Source: CAWATG01 sp963785035
GTDB lineage: Bacteria > Actinomycetota > Acidimicrobiia > IMCC26256 > CAWATG01
NCBI GenBank assembly: GCA_963785035.1
Contig: CAWATG010000011.1
Coordinates: forward strand, 372,001 to 436,000
Length of the DNA: 64,000 nucleotides
Direction: 5' to 3'
Positions 47,851-54,922 of this stretch are shown here, one piece after another (position 1 is the first letter of the stretch; every line of letters begins with the position of its first letter). The position numbers and the translations under genes are program-made. Under the pieces are notes generated by a model that saw only the letters and a program-made list of their open reading frames with translations, was not told where the DNA came from and did not search any database.

Positions 47851-48212
47851 TGGATGATTCGGATGTCGCAATCACGGTGATCGTGATCGGTTCGGCGATG
47901 ATCGTCGGCGGGCTCTGTGTCGTTCTGGTCATGTTGGTTCGTACGTTACGGGCGTTGCGCGCCACCGTCGATGAGCTCCAACGCGAGACGCTCAGCACGG
48001 TGCGCGAGCTGCATGACGGCGCGCGGCTTGCCGCCACGGACCTGGACAATCTGGATACGTTGCTCTCGACGGCCGACACCGCATCACGTCTGGCGTATAG
48101 GACCGTGACCAACCCAGTGGTGAAGACCGTCGCTGCAGGAGCCGGTGCAAAGAAGGCAATCTGGCGTTTACGCCATCCACGCGGCACGCCTCCCGGCAAC
48201 GGACCCCGGTAG
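47850..48212 (+). CDS. Small membrane protein, DUF948-like
   Basis: 120 residues. One N-terminal membrane helix (VAITVIVIGSAMIVGGLCVVLVMLV), then a coiled-coil segment (TLRALRATVDELQRETLSTVREL) and a short conserved TASRLAYRTVTNPVVKTVA, finishing in a basic Gly/Pro tail. Resembles the DUF948 proteins that stand between rarA and alaS in other actinobacteria. Function unknown; topology suggests a soluble coiled coil outside or inside the membrane that cannot be oriented with confidence. Confidence 0.65.
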   Translation: MDDSDVAITVIVIGSAMIVGGLCVVLVMLVRTLRALRATVDELQRETLSTVRELHDGARLAATDLDNLDTLLSTADTASRLAYRTVTNPVVKTVAAGAGAKKAIWRLRHPRGTPPGNGPR

Positions 48213-48227
48213 GAGCAGAAGGTAGCG

Positions 48228-48503
48228 ATGTTCAGGCGTACGACGGGGTTCGTCTTCGGATATGTGTTCGGTTTGGCGTCGTCGTGGTACGTCGTGCGCC
48301 GGCTACGTCTCCGTTTGCAGCGTTATCGGCCACCGCAGGTGGCCACGCGGCTGACTGATGGCATCGACGCGGCTCGACGAACGGTCGGAGTGGCCGTGAG
48401 CGAGGGACGCGCCGCTATGCGTGAGCGCGAGGCCGAACTGCGAAGCGACTTCGCTGCCGAGCCCGGCCATGAGACCGGGAGTCCAAAAGGCCTTGTGAGG
48501 TGA
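48228..48503 (+). CDS. Small conserved protein, DUF6167-like
   Basis: 91 residues beginning MFRRTTGFVFGYVFGLASSW, a hydrophobic N-terminal segment, followed by a basic stretch and an amphipathic helix ending in MREREAELRSDF. Its position just before alaS, its size and the MFRR start resemble the small DUF6167 proteins of Streptomyces; this is my comparison from memory. An AGAAGG precedes the ATG. No known function. Confidence 0.6.
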   Translation: MFRRTTGFVFGYVFGLASSWYVVRRLRLRLQRYRPPQVATRLTDGIDAARRTVGVAVSEGRAAMREREAELRSDFAAEPGHETGSPKGLVR

Positions 48504-48580
48504 GGTTGGGGCAGCAGCGGTGGAGCCATGGATCCGCCGAGGTCGCGGAGCGGGTGTCGGGGATCGGGGGTTTCTGGCGG

Positions 48581-48586
48581 TAGCCT
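48581..48586 (+). promoter_or_regulatory. Candidate -10 box for leaderless alaS transcript
   Basis: TAGCCT ends 6 bases before the ATG at 48593, with no Shine-Dalgarno sequence in between. The identical hexamer and spacing occur before pilD (62412-62417). Confidence 0.5.
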
Positions 48587-48592
48587 GAACCT

Positions 48593-51235
48593 ATGCGTCC
48601 CCTGACGGCGGAAGAGTTGCGTCGCGCCTTCATCGACTTCTTCGTGGCGCGCGACCACACGGCCGTGCCGTCGGCGAGCGTCCTCCCCGTCGATCCGTCG
48701 CTGTTGTTCACAGTCGCGGGGATGGTGCCGTTCAAGGCCTATTTCGTCGGTGACGAGACCCCACCCTACGCACGGGCTGTATCCGTGCAGCGATGTATCC
48801 GGGCTGGTGGCAAACACAACGATCTCGACGACATCGGGCGCACGAATCGCCACTTCAGCTTCTTCGAGATGTTGGGAAACTTCAGCTTCGGTGACTATTT
48901 CAAGGCCGAGGCGATTCCGTGGGCGTGGGAGTTCTACACCGAGGTGCTCGGTCTCGATCCCGAACGCCTGTGGGTCACGGTCCACGAAACCGACGACGAG
49001 GCCGCGTTGATCTGGCGTGATGTCGTGGGTGTGCCCGAGCGGCGTATTCAGCGACTTGGCGACGACAACTTCTGGCGGATGGCCGATACCGGCCCATGCG
49101 GTCCGAGTTCGGAGATCTTCTGGGACCTCGGGCCCGAGTTCGGCGCCGACGGAGGACCGGCGTTCGGCGACTCGGATCGATTCATCGAACTGTGGAACCT
49201 CGTGTTCATGCAGTTCGACGCACAGGCCGACGGAACCATGGTGGCGTTGCCGAGACCGAGTGTCGACACGGGTGCAGGGCTCGAACGAAATCTCACCGTT
49301 CTTGCCGGTGCGGCGTCGGTGTGGGACATCGATGTCTTTGCTCCGATGCTCGCAGCAGCAGAAGCAATCACCGGCCGTACCTACGGTGGATTCCCTGGGG
49401 CCGAAGCAGACGTGTCGTTGCGGATCCTCGCAGAGCACGGTCGCACGATGACCGTCCTGGCGAGCGACGGCGTGGTTCCCAGCAATGAGGAACGTGGCTA
49501 CGTGATGCGCCGAATCATCCGCCGAGCGGTCCGTCACGCGTATCTTCTCGGTGTCGAGCAGCTCGTGACGCCGGCAATGGTCGACGCCACGGTCGCGACG
49601 ATGGGCGACGCGTATCCCGATCTGGTCCGCAATCACTCGTCGATCCGGACGATCATCGCGCGGGAGGAGGAACGCTTCCGTGCGACCTTGCAGCGTGGGC
49701 TCGACCTACTGGATGAGCTGATCGCCAAGGGGAACATCACCGGCGACGACGCCTTCTTCCTGCATGACACGCTCGGGTTCCCGATCGATCTCACTCGGGA
49801 GATCGCCGGTGAGCGTCGGCGATCGACTGATCTCGACGGTTTCAAGGCGCGAATGGCCGAACAGCGGACCCGCGCGCAAGATGCACACAAGGCGGCCGGC
49901 GGTAAAGTCGCTGCGCCGATCGAGCTCTACCGTGAACTCCTCGAAGTGCACGGAACGACCACCTTCACGGGTCGCCAGGAAACGATCACCAAGAGCGCGA
50001 CCGTGCTGGCATTGATCAACGGTCGTGAGCGTGTCGCGCGCGCTGGTGTGGGCGAGGTCGTTGACCTCATACTCGACATGACCCCGTTCTATGCGGAGTC
50101 CGGTGGTCAGATCGGCGATACGGGCACGATCACGTCCGCTTCTGGAGCGGTGATCGTCGTGAATGACACGCAGCTTGGACTGCCGGGGATGCATGTACAC
50201 CGGGCAGTGGTGACCGAGGGGTCGATCGAAGAGGGCCAGACGGTCACGGCTGAGATCGATGCCGTGCGCCGCGACTGCATCCGGCGGAATCACACGGCGA
50301 CGCACATCTTGCATTGGGCCCTGCGCCAAGTCCTTGGCGACCACGTCGCGCAGGCTGGTTCATGGGTTGGGCCCGAGCGTTTGCGGTTCGACTTCAGTCA
50401 CCATGAAGCACTCACACCCGCCCAATTGGACCGCATCGAAGAACTCGCCAACACCGAGGTGCTCAGCGACGCGCCGGTGCGGCACTACGAGACCACCAAG
50501 GACCATGCAACGAGCCTGGGTGCGATTGCGTTCTTTGGTGACAAGTACGGCGATCTCGTGCGTGTTCTCGAAGCGGGCGAGCATTCGATCGAGTTGTGCG
50601 GTGGTACGCACGTCCATGCGCTCGGTTTCATCGGGCCGATCAAGATCGTCAGTGAAGGGTCGATCGGCGCGAACCTGCGCCGCGTCGAGGCCATGACCGG
50701 AACCGGCGCTTTGGCCCGAATCCATGACGACAATCTGCAACTTCGCAGGGTGTCGGAACTCCTCAAAGTCAAGCCAACCGAGGTTGCAGAGCGCGTCGAG
50801 AAGCTGCTTTCCCAGGTGAAGGCACTCAATGACGACCTGAGTGCCGTACGTTCCCAACAGATGGCGGTTGCAGCCCGCGAGTTGGTTGCAACGTCGGAGG
50901 GACCGGTCGTGGTCGTGCGACGAGATGGGCTCACCTCCGATGAGATGCGCGCGCTGACGCTGGCTGCGCGTGACGCACTGGGTTCGGGCATCGTCGCGGT
51001 CATCGGACTCGGCGCCAATGGCGACAAAGCGGCGTTGGCGGTTGCGATCACCGCGGACGTGCGAGAAGCAGGTGTCTCTGCCGCGGAGATCGCTGCGCCT
51101 GCTGCCAAACTCTTGGGCGGTGGCACAGCCAAGAACCCCGATTTCGTACAAGGTGGCGGTCCTCGGATCGAAGGACTTGATGAGGCAGTGCGGTTGGTGA
51201 CCGAGCAGGCGGCGCACGCCATGGTGGCGCCCTGA
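48593..51235 (+). CDS. alaS: Alanyl-tRNA synthetase
   Basis: 880 residues, intact. Class II core (RRAFIDFFVARDHTAVPSASVLP, FFEMLGNFSFGDYFK), tRNA-recognition helices, the editing domain with zinc-type ligands in RRNHTATHILHWALR and the CGGTHVHALG motif, and the C-terminal oligomerisation/DHHA1 domain (GGGTAKNPDFVQGGG). Clears mischarged Ser/Gly as well as charging tRNA-Ala. Stop overlaps the ruvX start; alaS-ruvX-mltG-aroE forms a coupled string as in mycobacteria. Confidence 0.97.
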   Translation: MRPLTAEELRRAFIDFFVARDHTAVPSASVLPVDPSLLFTVAGMVPFKAYFVGDETPPYARAVSVQRCIRAGGKHNDLDDIGRTNRHFSFFEMLGNFSFGDYFKAEAIPWAWEFYTEVLGLDPERLWVTVHETDDEAALIWRDVVGVPERRIQRLGDDNFWRMADTGPCGPSSEIFWDLGPEFGADGGPAFGDSDRFIELWNLVFMQFDAQADGTMVALPRPSVDTGAGLERNLTVLAGAASVWDIDVFAPMLAAAEAITGRTYGGFPGAEADVSLRILAEHGRTMTVLASDGVVPSNEERGYVMRRIIRRAVRHAYLLGVEQLVTPAMVDATVATMGDAYPDLVRNHSSIRTIIAREEERFRATLQRGLDLLDELIAKGNITGDDAFFLHDTLGFPIDLTREIAGERRRSTDLDGFKARMAEQRTRAQDAHKAAGGKVAAPIELYRELLEVHGTTTFTGRQETITKSATVLALINGRERVARAGVGEVVDLILDMTPFYAESGGQIGDTGTITSASGAVIVVNDTQLGLPGMHVHRAVVTEGSIEEGQTVTAEIDAVRRDCIRRNHTATHILHWALRQVLGDHVAQAGSWVGPERLRFDFSHHEALTPAQLDRIEELANTEVLSDAPVRHYETTKDHATSLGAIAFFGDKYGDLVRVLEAGEHSIELCGGTHVHALGFIGPIKIVSEGSIGANLRRVEAMTGTGALARIHDDNLQLRRVSELLKVKPTEVAERVEKLLSQVKALNDDLSAVRSQQMAVAARELVATSEGPVVVVRRDGLTSDEMRALTLAARDALGSGIVAVIGLGANGDKAALAVAITADVREAGVSAAEIAAPAAKLLGGGTAKNPDFVQGGGPRIEGLDEAVRLVTEQAAHAMVAP

Positions 51236-51660
51236 TGGGTCGAGTGCTCGGAGTCGATCTCGGGAGTCGCCGGATCGGCGTTGCGCTCTCAGACCCCAGT
51301 GGTGTGATTGCCGGCCCGCTTGTCGTTCTCGAACGCAGTGGCGATCGGGCGTTGGACCACCAGGCGATACTTCGCCTCGCTCGTGAGCACGAAGCGGACC
51401 GGATCGTGGTCGGGATGCCGACAACGCTCTCGGGTGAACAGGGTCCTGCGGCAACCGCAGCGCTCGAGGAGATCGAAGCCTTGCAGATGCTCGCCGGTGA
51501 CGCGCTCGAGGTCGAGGCCTTCGATGAACGGCTCACGACGGCAATAGCGCAGCGAGCGCTGCTGCACGGCAACGTCAAGCGCGCACAGCGCAAGCAGACG
51601 GTCGACAAGATTGCTGCTGCAGTGCTGTTGCAGTCATACCTGGAGCAACAACGTGGTTGA
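51235..51660 (+). CDS. ruvX: RuvX/YqgF family RNase H-like protein
   Basis: 141 residues. RNase H fold: VLGVDLGSRRIGVALSDPSG with the first Asp, RIVVGMPTTLSGEQGP, EAFDERLTTAIAQRALL and a final Asp in KQTVDKIAAAVLLQSYL. The family processes the 16S rRNA 5' end in E. coli and has been called a putative Holliday junction resolvase. Its last bases overlap the GTG of mltG. Confidence 0.93.
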   Translation: MGRVLGVDLGSRRIGVALSDPSGVIAGPLVVLERSGDRALDHQAILRLAREHEADRIVVGMPTTLSGEQGPAATAALEEIEALQMLAGDALEVEAFDERLTTAIAQRALLHGNVKRAQRKQTVDKIAAAVLLQSYLEQQRG

Positions 51661-52837
51661 TGAGCACGATGCACACGAGCGCGCCGTCGATGCGCTCGAT
51701 GCAATCGATGAGCAGGATGCTGCAATTGATCATGATGCGGAGATCGGCGAGCCTGCTGAGGATCGCACATCTCGAGCCTCGGCGCGCGAACTCCGGCGTT
51801 CACAACGCAGGCGTGCGCGACGTCGGCGCCGGACGGTTATAGCGATCCTGGTCCTGGTCCTGTTGCTACCGGTGTTCGTCGTCGGCGGCTGGGTATGGGT
51901 TCAAATCGATCCTCCCGGGAGTCCGGGAAGTCGCGTGAGTGTCGTCGTGCAGGATGGCTGGAACGTCAGTGAGATAGGTGACGAGTTGCAGGCGAAAGGA
52001 GTCGTCGGATCGTCGCTTGTGTTCCGGCTCTACTCGCGTGCGACAAAGGCCGGACCATTTCGCGCCGGCCGCTTCGACCTGCGCCGTGATATCGGCGCGC
52101 GTGCAGCGGTCACTGCGCTCGAGAAGAAGCCGAAGTTGGTGTTTCGCAAGCTGGCACTTCCACCTGGACTGACGCTCGAGATGATCGCCGCGCGTGTTGG
52201 TGAGCTTCCTGGCTTGTCGGCAGAGCGATTCTTGGAGGTCGCCGGCGGAAACCTGGTTCGGTCTGCATTTCAACCCGGTTCGGTGAGCTCCCTGGAGGGG
52301 TTGACATGGCCCGATACGTATTTCGTCGACCCGGCGCAGGATGAACGGTCGATTTTGGCGATGATCGTTGCTCGGTTCGACGACCAACTCCAAAAGCTCG
52401 GGGTGAGTTCGCTGCCTCCACCCGCGGGCGTGAGCGCCTACGAGGCGCTGGTTGCGGCGTCCCTGATCCAAACCGAGGCGAAGGTCCAGGAGGACCGACC
52501 GTTGATCTCCGCGGTGATCTACAACCGGATCCGAGCCGGAATGCTCCTGCAGATCGACGCGACGGTCCTCTATGCACGCGGGAGCCGTGAGGGCGCCATC
52601 ACGAAGTCCGATCTCGCGTTGGCCTCGCCGTATAACACGTATGCGACAAAGGGTTTGCCGCCGACACCGATCGCCACGCTTTCGAGCGCTTCGATCATGG
52701 CGGCATTCCAACCGGACGACGTGCCCTATCTGTTCTACGTCTTGGCCGACGCGAATGGCAAGCACGCGTTTGGCGTGACCGCCGAGGACCATGAGCGCAA
52801 TGTTGCAGCGGCACGTGCAAAGGGTTTGCTCGGGTGA
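51653..52837 (+). CDS. mltG: Endolytic peptidoglycan transglycosylase MltG
   Basis: 394 residues. Cytoplasmic acidic Asp/His/Glu-rich N-terminus (about 45 residues), a very basic Arg run, one membrane helix (TVIAILVLVLLLPVFVVGGWVWV, about 60-83), a LysM-like segment (VVVQDGWNVSEIGDELQAKGVV) and the YceG domain with the catalytic Glu in AASLIQTEAKVQED, then IDATVLYA and SPYNTYATKGLPPTPI. Cuts nascent glycan strands and ends their polymerisation. GTG 51653 is used because the frame continues cleanly and overlaps ruvX; the acidic N-terminal extension is longer than in E. coli MltG. Confidence 0.93.
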   Translation: MVDEHDAHERAVDALDAIDEQDAAIDHDAEIGEPAEDRTSRASARELRRSQRRRARRRRRTVIAILVLVLLLPVFVVGGWVWVQIDPPGSPGSRVSVVVQDGWNVSEIGDELQAKGVVGSSLVFRLYSRATKAGPFRAGRFDLRRDIGARAAVTALEKKPKLVFRKLALPPGLTLEMIAARVGELPGLSAERFLEVAGGNLVRSAFQPGSVSSLEGLTWPDTYFVDPAQDERSILAMIVARFDDQLQKLGVSSLPPPAGVSAYEALVAASLIQTEAKVQEDRPLISAVIYNRIRAGMLLQIDATVLYARGSREGAITKSDLALASPYNTYATKGLPPTPIATLSSASIMAAFQPDDVPYLFYVLADANGKHAFGVTAEDHERNVAAARAKGLLG

Positions 52838-53700
52838 GCGAACGATCCTCGATCACCGCGCGCACGAACGTCGTCGCACTCATTGGTGACCCGATCGGAC
52901 ATTCGTTGTCGCCAACGATCTTCAACGCGGCCTTTGACGCCGCACAACTGGATTGGGTGTGCGTCGCGCTGCCGGTACCGGCAGGCAACGGTGAGGCAGC
53001 GGTCGCTGCAATGCGCCTGTTCGGGATCCGGGGACTCGCGGTGACAATGCCCCATAAGGAGGCCGTCGTCGCAGGCTGCGACGAGCTGACCCCCGACGGT
53101 CAAGCCCTCGGAGCCGTCAACTGTCTGACGCTCCTCGAGGACGGTCGAATCCAGGGGGATTCCACCGATGGCCGGGGGTTCGTCCGGTCGCTGGGCAACG
53201 AGGGCGTCGATGTTTCGGGCCGGCGTGTCCTCGTTCTCGGTGCGGGTGGTGCCGCGCGGTCGATCATCCTGGCACTCGGGCGTGGCGGTGCGCGGGTCAC
53301 GGTCGCGGCTCGCCGCGTCGAGGCCGCCCGTGCGGCGGGCTCACTCGCTCGCGAATCACGGGCGGTATCGATGCTCGAACTGGACTCGGCTGCGAGCGAC
53401 GCCGATGTCATCGTGAACGCGACGCCGTTGGGTATGAACGGGGAGATTCCGCCGCTGTCCGTGGAAATGTTGCACACGGGGCAGTTCGTGGCGGACACGG
53501 TGTATCACCCGTTGGAGACGCCGCTGCTCGCGGCCGTGCGATCTCGCGGAATCCCGGCGGTCAATGGTGTGGGGATGCTGATCGAACAGGCCGTGCCGAT
53601 CTTCGAACGTTGGACGGGACGCCAGGCGCCCGTCTCGGCCATGTACGGCGCGGCGCAGGACGTACTCCGGCGCGCCGCGGCGCGGCGCGCCGGACACTGA
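52834..53700 (+). CDS. aroE: Shikimate dehydrogenase
   Basis: 288 residues. Shikimate-binding domain: IGDPIGHSLSPTIFNAAF and the catalytic Lys in MPHKEAV; NADP domain: VLGAGGAARSIILAL and NATPLGMNG, with YHPLETPLL and NGVGMLIEQA near the end. Reduces 3-dehydroshikimate in aromatic amino-acid synthesis. GTG 52834 overlaps the mltG stop. Last gene of the alaS-to-aroE string. Confidence 0.93.
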   Translation: MSERSSITARTNVVALIGDPIGHSLSPTIFNAAFDAAQLDWVCVALPVPAGNGEAAVAAMRLFGIRGLAVTMPHKEAVVAGCDELTPDGQALGAVNCLTLLEDGRIQGDSTDGRGFVRSLGNEGVDVSGRRVLVLGAGGAARSIILALGRGGARVTVAARRVEAARAAGSLARESRAVSMLELDSAASDADVIVNATPLGMNGEIPPLSVEMLHTGQFVADTVYHPLETPLLAAVRSRGIPAVNGVGMLIEQAVPIFERWTGRQAPVSAMYGAAQDVLRRAAARRAGH

Positions 53701-53704
53701 ACCC

Positions 53705-53720
53705 CGGGCCGGCGGGCCCG
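53705..53720 (+). terminator. Short GC hairpin after aroE
   Basis: cgggcc at 53705-53710 and ggcccg at 53715-53720 form a 6-bp stem with a 4-base loop, immediately after the aroE stop. There is no T run, so this is only a weak terminator candidate. Confidence 0.3.
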
Positions 53721-53797
53721 CACCCGGGTGTGCAGAGGTTTCGCTCAAGGTGCACCCTTCAGGATGCCGATCACCATGTGTTAGGAGGTATCCGTCA

Positions 53798-54844
53798 GTG
53801 GCCCTTATGGGAACTCTGGACACAATTGCACTGGATGACGTGTTCGGTCTCCTGGAGCATGCCAGGAAGACGGGCGCGCTCCATGTGAATGCCCCGCATT
53901 TCGCCGGATTGCTGTTCTTCGTCGACGGTCAGATCTCGGCCGGGCAGAGCGACCTCGCCTCCATGGCGGTGGAAAGGACCCCTGAGGAGTTCTCGAACCA
54001 CATCGTCGATCTCATGTGTGAGCTGCTGCTCCTCAGCGAGGGAGACTTCGAGTTTCGCACCGAAGAAGTGTTCGACGCAGGCGGTGTTCAACCGGTGTCG
54101 ACCCAGGCAATGCTGGGGCACGTCCGTTCGATCCTCGCAGACTGGCCGACGGTCGAGACGGTGATCCCGTCGAACACCGTGCAGCCACGCCTGGTCGATG
54201 AGCCCTACTACGAAACCGTGACGGTCGATCGTGCGGCATGGCGGGTGCTCTTCGCCGTCGACGGCGTTCGTACGGTTCGCGAGATCGCATTGGCGGTCAA
54301 TTCCGGCATCGTTGCGACGAGTTTCGCATTACGTGACCTGGTTCATGTCGGCGCCGTGGAGATCTTGGGGTCCGATGGGAGCGTGATCGCGGACGTTCAT
54401 TCGGTGGACGTGGCCTCGCCAGACGTCCAACGAGTGGGTCGAAACGCCGGCCCGCCCTCGGAGGTGGTGGAGGACATGGGCGACGACGATTCGGCGCTCG
54501 ATGCGCCATTGGACGACGATCCCACGACCGACCATGACGCGCTCTTGGCATCCCTGCACGACCTTTCTTCGTATGGGACTGCGGGATCGAAAACTGCAGG
54601 CGCCTCGGTCTTCGACCAGACCGGCGAAGGTCGGTCCGGCAGGCTCGGCCTTACCGACCTGAGCAGATATCCACGGATTCCTGCGGCACGGGAGATCGAG
54701 GCGCAGGGCGAGGTACAGGGCGACGGGCCGGGTTGGGGGCCGGGGGAGTTCCCAGCCGACATGACGAACGCCGAGGACGCCTCCTCTCAAACCGAGGAGC
54801 GGGGTGTCCTGATGCGGATGTTCGCCACCCTCCGCGAGAGCTGA
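53798..54844 (+). CDS. DUF4388 (PATAN-like) protein of the pilus locus
   Basis: 348 residues. Residues 1-110 match the DUF4388 domain (MGTLDTIALDDVFGLLEHAR, GALHVNAPHFAGLLFFVDGQIS), and about 145-200 form a likely winged-helix segment (AAWRVLFAVDGVRTVREIAL). The last 150 residues are acidic and disordered. Related PATAN-domain proteins control T4P motors in cyanobacteria by binding PilB; a similar role here is inference from family and from position directly before pilB. GTG 53798 is chosen because AGGAGG lies ten bases before it; ATG 53807 would be too far. Confidence 0.75.
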   Translation: MALMGTLDTIALDDVFGLLEHARKTGALHVNAPHFAGLLFFVDGQISAGQSDLASMAVERTPEEFSNHIVDLMCELLLLSEGDFEFRTEEVFDAGGVQPVSTQAMLGHVRSILADWPTVETVIPSNTVQPRLVDEPYYETVTVDRAAWRVLFAVDGVRTVREIALAVNSGIVATSFALRDLVHVGAVEILGSDGSVIADVHSVDVASPDVQRVGRNAGPPSEVVEDMGDDDSALDAPLDDDPTTDHDALLASLHDLSSYGTAGSKTAGASVFDQTGEGRSGRLGLTDLSRYPRIPAAREIEAQGEVQGDGPGWGPGEFPADMTNAEDASSQTEERGVLMRMFATLRES

Positions 54845-54922
54845 CCGAAGCCTCACGGCGTTTCGACGGCAGGGGTGGTCGCCAGATCCAAGGGTTCAGA
54901 CGCGCCCGGACAACGCCGATAA

